In this document: positions 34,680 to 44,287 of the stretch, piece by piece
How the letters are laid out: each line of letters opens with the position of its first letter
How positions within the stretch are numbered: position 1 is the stretch's first letter
Assembly (NCBI RefSeq): GCF_010550675.1
Contig: NZ_JAAGOA010000014.1
Coordinates: 62,001-126,000 of the forward strand
DNA from: Phytoactinopolyspora halotolerans
GTDB lineage: Bacteria; Actinomycetota; Actinomycetes; Jiangellales; Jiangellaceae
Direction of reading: 5' to 3'
DNA length: 64,000 nt
Notes under the pieces: generated by a model
Databases searched by the model: none
What the model was told of the DNA's origin: nothing
The model's input: the letters and a program-made list of their open reading frames with translations, nothing else
Position numbers and translations under genes: made by a program

Positions 34680-36980
34680 TCAGGGTGCGTGAGTCTCGGC
34701 GAGGGCGCCCAGCTCGATGGGCAACTCCCCGGTGTGCACGACACCGAGGCGCTGCGTCGGCCGGGTGACGGCGACATACAGGTCGGTGGCGCCGCGCGCC
34801 GACGCGGCAACGATGCCTGCCGGCTCGACGACGATCACCGCATCGAACTCGAGACCCTTGACCTGGTCCACGGTGAGCACGGCGATCCGGGCGTCCAGCG
34901 CCGCCGCACCGTCCCCGCCGAATGCCACCGACCCTCGCGCGCCGTCGTCCGACAGATGCGTCCGCAGCTCCCGTGCGATCTCCGCGGCGCGCTCGTCCGG
35001 CGCGATGACGGCCAGCCGCCCCTCGGCGTCCCGGCTGAGCTCGGCCCGCACGGCGCGTGCCGTCTCGGCGGCCAGTTGCCCTCCGTCGACCCGCCGTGAC
35101 CAGGGCTGTTCTCCGGACGAACGGACCGATTCCGGCGGTTGCAGGGACGGATCGATGGTGCTGAGTACGCCGGCGGCGATCGCCATGATCTCCGCGGGGG
35201 TGCGGTAGTTGACCGTCAGGGTCTCCAGACGCCAGCGCCCGTCCACGTGCGGTTCCAATACGGCGTCCCAGGACCGGGCACCACCCGCCGCGGACGTCTG
35301 TGCGATATCGCCGACCACCGTCATCGACTTCGACGGCACCCGGCGCAGCACCATGCGCCACGCCATCGGCGACAACTCCTGCGCCTCGTCCACGATCACG
35401 TGCCCGTACGCCCACGCCCGGTCCGCGCCGGCGCGCTCGCGCACCGTCGCGCGGGCAGGCGCGCCGCGATACCGGTCGGCGACCTGCCCCGCATCCACCG
35501 GGAAACCCAGGTCGAGTTCGGAGAGCAGCTCACGGGCGAACCGCTCCTCGGCCTCGCGTTCGCGTTCCTCGCGCCGGGCGGCGGCGAGCGCCTCCTCGTC
35601 CGGGATCTCGCCGAGCAGTTCCATCGCCTCATCCAACAGCGGGATGTCCGCCGCCGACCACGGCCCCTTCGGCAGCCGGGACGGGTCGGCCAGCCGTTCG
35701 CGCTCGGCCGGTTCGAGAGCGCGAGTTGCCGCTCGGTGCACCTTCGGATTGGCGAAGACGGCCGCGACCAGCTGCTCCGGTGTGAGCTGCGGCCACAGGT
35801 CATCGAGCACCGCACGCACGCCGGCATCGTCCATCAACTCGGCCCGTGTCTCGGCGATGTCCTCCTCGTCCGCCACCTGGCCGGAGCGTTCGAGGTAGTC
35901 GCGGGCCAAGCCGGTCAGCAGGTCGCGGGCGAAGACAGCACGCGCGGCATTGTGCGGGCGGCGGGAACGCCGGGCGCGGGTACGGGCGGCGCGGATCTGC
36001 TCGGTGGACAGCTCGAACCCGATGCCGTCGACCTGCACCGGCACCGGCCGGCGAGGCAGCCGCTGGTGCTGGCGGAGCGCCGCGGAGACCACACCGGCCA
36101 TCCGGACGTCGCCCTTGAGCACGGCCAGGTCGTCCAGGTCCCGGACGGATACCTCCGCCCCGGTCACCAATCCGGCCACCGTCGTCATCGTCACACCGGT
36201 CTCGCCGAGCGACGGCAGCACCTGGTCGATATAGCGCATGAACGTGTCATTCGGCCCGATCACCAGCACGCCGCTGCGTTCCAGCCGTTCCCGGTGGGTG
36301 TAGAGCAGGTAGGCGGCCCGGTGCAGCGCCGCGACCGTCTTGCCGGTGCCGGGTGCGCCCTGCACGACCAGCACGCCGGCCATCGGCGCGCGGATGATCC
36401 GGTCCTGCTCGGCCTGGATGGTGGCCACGATGTCCGACATCCGGCCGGTGCGGTGCGCGGTCAGCGCGGACAGCAGCGCTGCCTCGCCGTGCACAGCGCC
36501 GAGCGTGGCGTCGTCGCCGGTGAACACCTCGTCGTCGATGCCGGTGACCTTGCGGTGCCGGACCTGGATATGCCGCCGCCGCGCAAGATTCCCGGGATTA
36601 GCGGCGGTGGCCCGGTAGAACGGCTCGGCGGCGGGTGCCCGCCAGTCGATCAGTAGCGGGTTGTAGTCGTCGTCGGCGATGGCCATCCGGCCGATGTGTG
36701 CGACGTCGCCGTCCACCGTGTCCAGCCGGCCGAAACACAGTCCGCGGTCGACGCCGAGCAGCCGCTCCATCCTTTCCACCTCGCGGTCGACGAAGGCTTC
36801 GCGCTCCCAGACCGCCTGGTGGTTGAAGCCGGGCTGCTTGTACAGCTCGGCCAGCCGTTCGCTGGTGCGCTGGCGGAGCCGGTCAAGACGCTCGTAGAGC
36901 ATCGAGATGTACGCCTGTTCCTGCTCCAGGGCGCGTGCCCTGGTGTCGGTGCCGTGGTCGCCCGGATCGGATTCCGGCAC
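34680..36980 (-). CDS. helD: HelD-type superfamily 1 helicase / RNA polymerase recycling factor
   Basis: A 766-aa UvrD-like ATPase. The N-terminal arm is a coiled coil (residues about 15-75). Walker A is VVQGAPGTGKTVAALHRAAYLL, Walker B VIVDEAQELSPMAWRM, motif III GDIAQTSAAGG, and the C-terminal motifs are TVDQVKGLEFDAVIV and YVAVTRPTQRLGV. This matches actinobacterial HelD, which enters RNA polymerase channels and releases stalled or rifampicin-bound polymerase. The start is GTG 36980, directly after the IclR stop (TGA then GTG, no gap), so translation appears coupled to that regulator. Confidence 0.85.
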   Translation of the reverse strand: MPESDPGDHGTDTRARALEQEQAYISMLYERLDRLRQRTSERLAELYKQPGFNHQAVWEREAFVDREVERMERLLGVDRGLCFGRLDTVDGDVAHIGRMAIADDDYNPLLIDWRAPAAEPFYRATAANPGNLARRRHIQVRHRKVTGIDDEVFTGDDATLGAVHGEAALLSALTAHRTGRMSDIVATIQAEQDRIIRAPMAGVLVVQGAPGTGKTVAALHRAAYLLYTHRERLERSGVLVIGPNDTFMRYIDQVLPSLGETGVTMTTVAGLVTGAEVSVRDLDDLAVLKGDVRMAGVVSAALRQHQRLPRRPVPVQVDGIGFELSTEQIRAARTRARRSRRPHNAARAVFARDLLTGLARDYLERSGQVADEEDIAETRAELMDDAGVRAVLDDLWPQLTPEQLVAAVFANPKVHRAATRALEPAERERLADPSRLPKGPWSAADIPLLDEAMELLGEIPDEEALAAARREEREREAEERFARELLSELDLGFPVDAGQVADRYRGAPARATVRERAGADRAWAYGHVIVDEAQELSPMAWRMVLRRVPSKSMTVVGDIAQTSAAGGARSWDAVLEPHVDGRWRLETLTVNYRTPAEIMAIAAGVLSTIDPSLQPPESVRSSGEQPWSRRVDGGQLAAETARAVRAELSRDAEGRLAVIAPDERAAEIARELRTHLSDDGARGSVAFGGDGAAALDARIAVLTVDQVKGLEFDAVIVVEPAGIVAASARGATDLYVAVTRPTQRLGVVHTGELPIELGALAETHAP

Positions 36981-37778
36981 TCAGTCAGTCTCCTCGTCCA
37001 GCGGCGGGTAGGCGAACGAGATCGACGCCATCTCGGCCGCCTCCTTGACCAGGGGGGCCACCTCGTTGAGCCGCTCATGGTCGAACCGATACGACGGGCC
37101 GGAGAGCCCGATCGCCGCGATGACCGAATCGTCGGGACCGAAGACCGGCGCCGCGGCCGCGCTGAGTCCTTCCTCGAACTCCTCGAACGACGTGGCGTAC
37201 CCGTTGGAGCGGACCTCATCAAGCTCTGCTGCCAGCCGGCCGGCGTCGACGATGGTGTGCTCGGTGTAGCGCTCGTGCGGGCCGGCGACGATCGCCGAAC
37301 GCTCCGCCTCCTCCAGGTGGGCCAGGAAGACCTTGCCGGGGGAGGTGCAGTGCAGCGGGGTACGACGGCCGAGCCAGCTGCGGCTGGCGACTGTCGAGGT
37401 GGAGAGGATCTGGTCGATGGTGACCGATTCGTTACCTTCAAGTACCGAAAGCGTGACCGTTTCCTCGCTGTTCTCGGCCAGCCACTCGCAGCCCGCCTGG
37501 GCCTGCCGGGTCACATCCGGCCCCACCGTCACCGAATGCGCCAGATGGACCAAGCCAAAGCCGAGCCGGTACTTGCCGGTCTGCAGGTGCTGCTCCACGA
37601 GCCCTCGGCTCTCCAAGGTGCTGAGCAGGCGGAACGCCGTGGATTTGTGGACGCCCAAGACATTGCCGACGTCCGTGACACCAGCCCAATCGGTGCGGGC
37701 GAGGAACTCCAGAATAGCGATCGCGCGTTCCACGGATTGGACGTGACCGGCCGATCGGCCATTGCTGGTTGACTCCAC
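36981..37778 (-). CDS. IclR-family transcriptional regulator
   Basis: A 265-aa regulator with an N-terminal winged helix (VQSVERAIAILEFLA, NVLGVHKSTAFRLLSTLESRGLV) and a C-terminal effector GAF-like domain (SPGKVFLAHL, GPDDSVIAAIGLSGPSYRF). GTG 37778 is selected because TAGACT lies 8 bases upstream (leaderless layout); a longer frame would overlap etfA. It follows the demethylation and ETF genes on the same strand and is the most likely local regulator of that locus. Confidence 0.85.
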   Translation of the reverse strand: MESTSNGRSAGHVQSVERAIAILEFLARTDWAGVTDVGNVLGVHKSTAFRLLSTLESRGLVEQHLQTGKYRLGFGLVHLAHSVTVGPDVTRQAQAGCEWLAENSEETVTLSVLEGNESVTIDQILSTSTVASRSWLGRRTPLHCTSPGKVFLAHLEEAERSAIVAGPHERYTEHTIVDAGRLAAELDEVRSNGYATSFEEFEEGLSAAAAPVFGPDDSVIAAIGLSGPSYRFDHERLNEVAPLVKEAAEMASISFAYPPLDEETD

Positions 37779-37786
37779 GTGAGGTG

Positions 37787-37792
37787 AGTCTA
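37787..37792 (-). promoter_or_regulatory. -10 box for a leaderless iclR transcript
   Basis: On the minus strand TAGACT is followed by 8 bases and GTG 37778, with no Shine-Dalgarno sequence. It suggests a promoter for iclR-helD separate from the ETF operon. Confidence 0.45.
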
Positions 37793-37839
37793 CCGACCAG
37801 TACCTGAGAACGCGGCGACGCCCGTGCGGCGCCGCGACA

Positions 37840-38922
37840 CTACTGGGCACGGCGATGGATCTCGTCGACGACGGCCGGAACGATGTCAGCGACGTCTCCG
37901 ATCACCGCGTACGTGGCGCGCTTCACCATGGGTGCGTCCGGGTCGGTGTTGATCGCGAGGATGGCCTTCGAGCTCATGCACCCGACCCAGTGCTGGGTGG
38001 CGCCGCTGATCCCGCACGCGATGTACAGGTCGGGGTTGACCTTGGTGCCGGTCTGCCCGACCTGGTCGCTGTGGGGACGCCAACCGTTGTTGGTGACCAC
38101 GCGCGAGCATCCCACCGCGCCGCCGGTCAGCTTGGCCAGCTCCTCCAGCGGGCCGAACCCGTCGGCGCTGCCGACGCCACGCCCGCCGGAGACGACCACC
38201 CGCGCCGTCGCCAGGCTGACGCCTCCGTCGCGCGTGGTCCTCCCGACCAGCCGGCTGGCCACGAACCGGTCGCCGAACTCCGGCTCGAACCGCTCGACGG
38301 CGACCGCCGGCACGTCGGACTGCATCTCCGGCACGTCGGCAGGCTCCGCCGCCGCATTCGGTGCGGCTGTGGATTCCGCCGCGCCCGGTGCCAGTGTGAC
38401 GATCGCGATCGGTGCGGTCAGCTCCGCGTCTTCGAGCAACATTCCACCCTGACGGATCCTGGCCAACCGCCAGCTGCGGCCGTCCGGTCCGTCCGGGCCC
38501 TCGGCGCCCGGCGCCCCGGACCGTTCGAGCTCCGTGCAGTTCACCGCCAGTGGCAGGTCCGCACGGGCGGCGGCCTGCGCCATCGTCTCGGTGCCCCGCT
38601 CGGTGCCCGCGGCCACCACCGCCGTCGGACGCAGCCCGGCGATCAGCTGGGCCAGCGACTCGCCCCAGCGTTCGGGGGAGTAGTCCGCCAGCTCCGGGTG
38701 GGTGATGGTGTGCACCGTCGACACCTCGTGCCGGGCCAGCTCCGCGCGGAGCGAGAGGTCCACAAGGGGATCACCTGGCGCTGCCGGCGGTATCGTCCCC
38801 GATGCGAAGACCGCCGCATGGAGGGGTTCGCCCAGTTCCCTGGCGATGGGGTGTGCCCACGCGAGCGCCTCCAGCGACCCTGGGGCGACTCCGTGCTCGT
38901 CCAGCTCGACCAGTACCAACAC
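37840..38922 (-). CDS. etfA: Electron transfer flavoprotein alpha subunit
   Basis: A 360-aa FixB-type ETF alpha. The N-terminal alpha/beta domain (to about 185) is followed by an Ala/Glu-rich linker and the FAD-binding C-terminal domain VVVSGGRGVGSADGFGPLEEL, NNGWRPHSDQVGQTG, NPDLYIACGISGATQHWVG and AINTDPDAPM. It takes electrons from flavoprotein dehydrogenases. GTG 38922 has AGGTGA upstream. It follows etfB after a 177-bp gap holding no other gene, and the DMGDH-like enzyme upstream is its obvious electron donor. Confidence 0.9.
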   Translation of the reverse strand: MLVLVELDEHGVAPGSLEALAWAHPIARELGEPLHAAVFASGTIPPAAPGDPLVDLSLRAELARHEVSTVHTITHPELADYSPERWGESLAQLIAGLRPTAVVAAGTERGTETMAQAAARADLPLAVNCTELERSGAPGAEGPDGPDGRSWRLARIRQGGMLLEDAELTAPIAIVTLAPGAAESTAAPNAAAEPADVPEMQSDVPAVAVERFEPEFGDRFVASRLVGRTTRDGGVSLATARVVVSGGRGVGSADGFGPLEELAKLTGGAVGCSRVVTNNGWRPHSDQVGQTGTKVNPDLYIACGISGATQHWVGCMSSKAILAINTDPDAPMVKRATYAVIGDVADIVPAVVDEIHRRAQ

Positions 38923-39099
38923 CGTGATTCACCTGCCTCGATAGAACGCCCTTCCGCACGATCCCGTGGTGCGTGAGGGCAGAGCTGTTCGGCCATGACT
39001 CGTCCGAGGCTCGCGCATGGCACGGTGAAGGACTGCCGAGCGGCGAAGAATGCCCGATATGCGGAGTCGCTCAGCGTGCCATGGCCGCGGATACCTCAT

Positions 39100-39936
39100 T
39101 CAGACCACGTCCAGCTCTTCCAGAATGTCGACGACGGCCGGAGCCGCCTCGGAACCATGACCCAGCAGGACGGTCTCGGACTGCGTCTCCGCCGGCCGGC
39201 GTAGCCGCAGCTTGCGCAAACCGCCCCGGTGCACGACGAGCTCTACGGGTTCGCCCGCGCCGGGACCACCTTCCGTGTCCGGCGTGCCCGGCGTGCCGAT
39301 GCGGGCCCGGAACTCGGCCAGTTCCGCTTTGCGGGCGCGCAGCCGACCGCGCATGCTCGGATAACGGGGGAGGTTGAGGCCCTCCTTCACCGCCACGGCC
39401 GCGGGCAGCGTCACCTCGTAGGCCTCCACTCCGTCCGCGACGCCGCGGTGCAGCGTGGCCGTGCCCGCGTCGTCGTCGATGGTGATGCCCTTGACCCCGC
39501 CGACGATGGCGCGTCCCAGCGCGCACGCGACCCGGATGCCGACCTGGTAGTTGCCGGCATCCGGGGACTCGTTGCCGAACATGATCAGATCGAACGGCCC
39601 GCCCTCGGACTCGAGCTGCCGGATCGCCGCGGTGAGAGCGGACGCGGTGGCCTGCGGGTCCAGCTCGTCGGCGCCGGAGTCGACCAGCACCCCGCGGTCC
39701 GCGCCCATGGAGATCGCATACCGGAGCTGCTCCTCGGCTTCGGCCGGGCCGACACTGAGCACCGTCACCGCACCGCCGTGCGTCGCGACCAGGCTGATCG
39801 CCTCCTCGACGGCGCACTCCTCGTGCGGGCCGACGGTGAACGCCAGGTTCCGGGTGTCGACCCGCACCCCATCGTCGGTCAGCTGCGGCGTCCCGCCCGA
39901 CGCGGGGACCCGCTTCACGCAGACCAGTACCTGCAT
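39100..39936 (-). CDS. etfB: Electron transfer flavoprotein beta subunit
   Basis: A 278-aa FixA-type ETF beta: VLVCVKRVPASGGTP at the start, VGPHEECAVEEAI, MGADRGVLVDS and the AMP-site region GNESPDAGNYQVGIRVA. The ATG at 39936 has GGGAGG 9 bases upstream; a TTG just after that sequence is too close to be the start. It begins 14 bp after the stop of the DMGDH-like gene, implying co-expression. Confidence 0.9.
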   Translation of the reverse strand: MQVLVCVKRVPASGGTPQLTDDGVRVDTRNLAFTVGPHEECAVEEAISLVATHGGAVTVLSVGPAEAEEQLRYAISMGADRGVLVDSGADELDPQATASALTAAIRQLESEGGPFDLIMFGNESPDAGNYQVGIRVACALGRAIVGGVKGITIDDDAGTATLHRGVADGVEAYEVTLPAAVAVKEGLNLPRYPSMRGRLRARKAELAEFRARIGTPGTPDTEGGPGAGEPVELVVHRGGLRKLRLRRPAETQSETVLLGHGSEAAPAVVDILEELDVV

Positions 39937-39950
39937 CGCCGTCAACCTCC

Positions 39951-42506
39951 CTACGCCTTCATCCGGGAGTCATCCGGGTCGAACAGCGGCGTGCGGCCGA
40001 CCCGCGCCACCGTCACCGGGTAGCGCTCGCCCATGTACTGCACGAGCAGCCGGTTGCCCTCATCGGCGACGTCGACGGGCAGGTAGGCCATCAGCAGGTA
40101 CGCGCCCACCGACGGGCCGGCACCGGCGCTGGTCACGTACGACGGCCGGCCGAGCCGGTCGACGATACGGTCCCCGCCGGGGGACAGGATCGGTTCGCCG
40201 CCCTGGGGGAAGCGCCGCATCCCGGACGAGTCGCGGTGGTCGTCGAGCGTCAACGTGCACATCTCGGCGACCGGCTCCTGCTCGCGTGCGCGGACGTAGC
40301 CTTCCTTGCCGATGAAGTCGTGCTCCTTCACCTTCTTCAGCGCCAGGCCGGCATCCACCGGTGTGTACTCGGAGGTCAGCTCGGCGCCCATCAGCCGGTA
40401 GCCCTTCTCCATCCGCCCGGTGGTGCCGTACACCCCGATCCCGGCCGGCAGGATGCCATGCGGCGTCCCGGCCTCGGCGATGGTGTCCCACAGCAGCCGG
40501 CCCTGCTCGAACGGTGCATGCAACTCCCAGCCGAGCTCCCCGACGTAGGAGACGCGCAGCGCCAGCACCGGCACGCTGCCGACGGTGATGTACTGCGCGG
40601 TGGCGAACGGGAAACCCTCGTTGCCGACGTCGTCGTCGGTCACCGAGGCGAGGACGTCGCGCGCCCGCGGCCCCCACACCCCGAGGGTGCAGTTCGCCGA
40701 GGTCAGGTCAGCGAAGGTGACCGACCCGTCGGCGGGCAGGTGACGACGGAACCAGTTCGCGTCCCGGGCGCCGTCGGCACCGCCCGTGATCACCCGGTAC
40801 CGGTCCTCGGCCATCCGGATCACGGTGAGGTCGCTGCGGAAGCCGCCGTTCGGCGCCAGCACCGGCGTGTAGATCAGCCGTCCCACCCGCCGGTCCGCGT
40901 TGGCCATGATCATCCGCTGCATATAGTCGACCGCGCCGGGGCCGGCGATGTCGAAATGCGCGAACGCGGACAGGTCGATCATCGCGACCCGCTCCCGCAT
41001 CGCCAGGTGTTCGGCGTTGGTGATCGGCGACCACCAGCGACGGTCCCACTCGTGCGGGCGGTCGTGCACGAACTCGGCGCCGTACCCCTCCATCTCCTGC
41101 AGCAGCGGGCGATTCGACGCGTACCACTGCGGCCGCTCCCAGCCGCCGGCCTCGAAGAACTCCGCACCGAGTTCCCGTTCCCGCTCGTAGAACGGAGAGA
41201 TCCGCTGCGGTCGCGAGGAGAGCCACTGCTCCCGCGGGTGGACGATGCCGTACGTCTTGTTGAACCCTTCCGAGGCGCGTGCGCGGACGTGTGCGCGGCC
41301 ACGCTGGCTGGGGTAGAAGCGGTTGATGTCCGCGCCGTGCAGGTCGATCTCGGCAGCGCCGTGGGTCATCCACTCGGCGAGCATCCGGCCGACGCCGGGA
41401 CCTTCCTTGATCCACACCGCGGCGGCCGACCACAACCCGTTGACCTCCGGGGCCTCGCCGAGCACCGGCGATGCGTCCGGTGTGATCGAGAGCAGCCCGT
41501 TGATGGCGTGCCGGATGCCGGAGTCCTCGCGGTCCAGGATGCTGCCGAACAACTCCAGCGCATCCTCCATCTGCTTGTCGAAGTCCTCGGCGGTGAACGG
41601 CAGCTGGGTGGGGGAGAGCTGGGCCGCGGCCAGGGACGGAATGTCGTCCGGGTCGTGCAGGATCGGCCGGTGCGCGTAGGAGCCCACCTCCAGGTCGGCC
41701 CCGCTCTGCCGCTCGTACATCAGGGCGTCCATGTCCCGGATGATCGGGTAGGCGATCTCCGCGCCCGTCTCGGCGAGCTCGGGGATCGGTCCGACGTCGA
41801 TCATCTGGTGCACCGCCGGGGTCAGCGGGATGCGCGCGCCGGCCAGCTTGGCGATCCGCGGGCTCCACACGCCGCAGGCGACGACCACGGTCTCGGTCTC
41901 GATGTCGCCCTTATCCGTACGTATTGCACGGACGGCCGGCTGCCCGGACGGGCCGGTGACGGTGTCGATGCCGAGCACCTCGGTGTTCGCGGCCACGGTC
42001 AGGTCGGCGCTCGCCGCCGTCTGCTCGCGCATCAGGGCACCCGCCTGCAACGGGTCGACCACCGCGACCGACGGCGTGTAGAAACCGAGCCGGATGACGT
42101 CGCGGTTCATGAACGGCATCAGCTCCACCGCGCGGTCGGGGCCGATCAGCTCCGCGTCGATGCCCCAGGCCGTCGCCGACGACATCCGCCGGCGCAGTTC
42201 CTCCTCGCGCTCATCGGTGCGCGCGATCTCGATTCCGCCGCAGGTGGTCAGCACACCGAGCTGCTCGTACTGGCGCATCGAGTCCAGGGTCAGGTCGGTG
42301 ATCTCCTTGGAATGGTCCACCGGGAAGATGAAGTTCGACGCGTGCCCGGTGGACCCGCCCGGGTCGGGGAGCGGGCCCTTGTCCAGCAAGACGATGCTGG
42401 ACCAGCCCTGCTGAGCCAGGTGGTACACGAGCGAGTTTCCGACGATGCCGGCGCCGATCACCACCACGTCGGCTCGGTCCGGCAGTGTGTGCGTATTCAT
42501 GACCAT
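39951..42506 (-). CDS. Dimethylglycine/sarcosine dehydrogenase-like flavoprotein (DAO + GcvT)
   Basis: An 851-aa enzyme. Its N-terminal DAO-type FAD domain has VVVIGAGIVGNSL (residues 14-26) and GSTGHASN with His55 at the covalent-FAD position of dimethylglycine dehydrogenases. An FAO-type middle region follows, and the C-terminal half is a folate-binding aminomethyltransferase domain (HFDIAGPGAVDYMQRM, ISYVGELGWELH-like residues near 680, GYRLMGAELTSEYTPVDAGL). Such enzymes oxidatively N-demethylate tertiary amines, passing the carbon to THF and electrons to ETF. GAGGAGG 5 bases before ATG 42506 supports the start. The ETF genes follow directly. The exact substrate is not known. Confidence 0.88.
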   Translation of the reverse strand: MVMNTHTLPDRADVVVIGAGIVGNSLVYHLAQQGWSSIVLLDKGPLPDPGGSTGHASNFIFPVDHSKEITDLTLDSMRQYEQLGVLTTCGGIEIARTDEREEELRRRMSSATAWGIDAELIGPDRAVELMPFMNRDVIRLGFYTPSVAVVDPLQAGALMREQTAASADLTVAANTEVLGIDTVTGPSGQPAVRAIRTDKGDIETETVVVACGVWSPRIAKLAGARIPLTPAVHQMIDVGPIPELAETGAEIAYPIIRDMDALMYERQSGADLEVGSYAHRPILHDPDDIPSLAAAQLSPTQLPFTAEDFDKQMEDALELFGSILDREDSGIRHAINGLLSITPDASPVLGEAPEVNGLWSAAAVWIKEGPGVGRMLAEWMTHGAAEIDLHGADINRFYPSQRGRAHVRARASEGFNKTYGIVHPREQWLSSRPQRISPFYERERELGAEFFEAGGWERPQWYASNRPLLQEMEGYGAEFVHDRPHEWDRRWWSPITNAEHLAMRERVAMIDLSAFAHFDIAGPGAVDYMQRMIMANADRRVGRLIYTPVLAPNGGFRSDLTVIRMAEDRYRVITGGADGARDANWFRRHLPADGSVTFADLTSANCTLGVWGPRARDVLASVTDDDVGNEGFPFATAQYITVGSVPVLALRVSYVGELGWELHAPFEQGRLLWDTIAEAGTPHGILPAGIGVYGTTGRMEKGYRLMGAELTSEYTPVDAGLALKKVKEHDFIGKEGYVRAREQEPVAEMCTLTLDDHRDSSGMRRFPQGGEPILSPGGDRIVDRLGRPSYVTSAGAGPSVGAYLLMAYLPVDVADEGNRLLVQYMGERYPVTVARVGRTPLFDPDDSRMKA

Positions 42507-42526
42507 GACGACCTCCTCGTCGTCGG

Positions 42527-42584
42527 CCCGGGATCATCAACAGTTGAACCGGCTTCTACCGGCTGAACCGTTGATGATCCCGGG
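42527..42584 (-). terminator. Long inverted repeat between fhs and the DMGDH-like gene
   Basis: Arms 42527-42552 and 42559-42584 pair at 23 of 26 positions around a 6-nt loop (CTTCTA), with CCCGGGATCATCAAC at the outer base. It could be a terminator or attenuator after fhs, or a stability element separating the two halves of the operon. No U-tract follows on the minus strand. Confidence 0.6.
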
Positions 42585-42589
42585 GGAGT

Positions 42590-44287
42590 TCATCTCAGGC
42601 CCACGATCTGGCCGTGTTCGTCGATGTCGATCTGTTCCGCCGCCGGTGTCTTGGACAGCGCCGGCATGGTGCGCATGTCGCCGCAGATCGGGTAGACGAA
42701 CCCGGCGCCCGCCGATGCGCGCACCTCGCGCACCGGCAGCCGCCATCCGGTCGGGGCGCCCTTGAGCGCAGGATCGGCGGACAGCGACAGGTGGGTCTTG
42801 GCGATGCAGACCGGGAGACGGCCGAACCCAGCCTTCTCGTAGGTCTCCAGCGCTCGGGCGGCGGCGGGCAGCACGTCGATACCGTCCGCGCCGTAGACCT
42901 GCCGGGCTATCGTGTCGATCTTGTCGGTCAGTGAGAGATCGTCGTCGTAGAGGAAACGGAACTGCGACGGCTCCTCGCAGGCGTCCGCCACCGCCTCCGC
43001 CAGCGGTACCGCACCCTTCCCGCCGTCGGCGTAGTGGGTACTGACCGCCGCACGGACCCCTTCCTCCGCGGCGACGTCCAGAATGGCCTGCCGCTCGCTG
43101 GCGTGGTCGGTGGGGAAGGCGTTCAGCGCCACCACGGGGGTGACGCCGTGCAGGCGCACGTTGGCGATCTGCTTGCGCAGGTTGGCCGCGCCGATGCGCA
43201 CGTCGTCGGGGTTCTCCTCGAACAAGTCGTCCGGGAGCGGGCGCCCGGCGACGATCCGGTACTTCCCGGAATGCGCCTTGAGTGCACGCACCGTGGCGAC
43301 GATGACGGCGGCGTCCGGAACCAGGCCGGAGGTGCGGCACTTGATGTTGAAGAACCGCTCGGCACCCATGTCGGCGCCGAAACCCGCCTCGGTGACCAGG
43401 TAGTCCGCGCCGCGGATGCCGATCCGGTCCGCGACGATGGACGAGTTGCCGTGTGCGATGTTCCCGAACGGCCCGCAGTGCACCAGCACCGGTGTCTGCT
43501 CGACGGTCTGCATCAGGTTCGGCTTGATCGCCTCGGACAGGATGACCGTCATCGCCCCGGCCGCACGCAGCATCTCGGCGGTCACCGGCTCACCTTCCCG
43601 GGTATAGCCGACGACGATGCGGCCGATGCATTCGCGCAGGTCTTGCAGCGACGACGAGAGCGCCAGCACCGCCATGACCTCGCTGGCCGCCGTGATGTCG
43701 AACCCGCTCTGCCGCGGGGTGCCGTCGGTGCGGCCGCCGAGGCCGGTGACCAGGTTGCGCAGCTCGCGGTCGTTGACGTCGAGCACCCGTCCCCAGGTGA
43801 TCGCGTGCGGGTCGAGCCCGAGCTGGTTGCCCTGGTGGATGTGGTTGCCCACCATCGCGGCCAGCAGGTTGTGCGCCGCCGTGACCGCGTGCATGTCGCC
43901 GGTGAGGTGCAGATTGAGCGCTTCCATCGGCGTGACCTGTGAGTAGCCGCCGCCCGCCGCGCCACCCTTGATGCCGAACGTCGGCCCCATCGAAGGCTGC
44001 CGGATGGCCACGACGCCGCGCCGGCCGAGCACGCCGAAGGCCTGCCCGAGGCCGACCGTCGTCGTGGTCTTGCCCTCGCCGAGCGGAGTCGGCGTGATCG
44101 CGGTGACGACGACGTAGCGGCCGCGCGGCTCGTCGTCGAGCTCGCCGATGGCATCCAGCGAGATCTTCGCGGCCGCCTTGCCGTACGGTTCGAGCAGATG
44201 CTCGCCGATGCCCATGCTCGCGGCGATGCGGTCCAGCGGTAACAGGGGCGCACTGCGCGAGATCGTCAGATCGGACGGCATCGTCAT
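42590..44287 (-). CDS. fhs: Formate--tetrahydrofolate ligase
   Basis: A 565-aa enzyme interconverting formate, ATP and THF with 10-formyl-THF. The ATP site is TPTPLGEGKTTTTVGLGQA, followed by RQPSMGPTFGIKGGAAGGGYSQ-type residues, DMHAVTAAHNLLAA and GNIAHGNSSIVAD. The start ATG 44287 overlaps the stop of the MetF-like gene (ATGA). In this demethylation context it probably runs in the formate- and ATP-yielding direction. The FolD needed to link methylene-THF to formyl-THF is not in the window. Confidence 0.93.
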   Translation of the reverse strand: MTMPSDLTISRSAPLLPLDRIAASMGIGEHLLEPYGKAAAKISLDAIGELDDEPRGRYVVVTAITPTPLGEGKTTTTVGLGQAFGVLGRRGVVAIRQPSMGPTFGIKGGAAGGGYSQVTPMEALNLHLTGDMHAVTAAHNLLAAMVGNHIHQGNQLGLDPHAITWGRVLDVNDRELRNLVTGLGGRTDGTPRQSGFDITAASEVMAVLALSSSLQDLRECIGRIVVGYTREGEPVTAEMLRAAGAMTVILSEAIKPNLMQTVEQTPVLVHCGPFGNIAHGNSSIVADRIGIRGADYLVTEAGFGADMGAERFFNIKCRTSGLVPDAAVIVATVRALKAHSGKYRIVAGRPLPDDLFEENPDDVRIGAANLRKQIANVRLHGVTPVVALNAFPTDHASERQAILDVAAEEGVRAAVSTHYADGGKGAVPLAEAVADACEEPSQFRFLYDDDLSLTDKIDTIARQVYGADGIDVLPAAARALETYEKAGFGRLPVCIAKTHLSLSADPALKGAPTGWRLPVREVRASAGAGFVYPICGDMRTMPALSKTPAAEQIDIDEHGQIVGLR

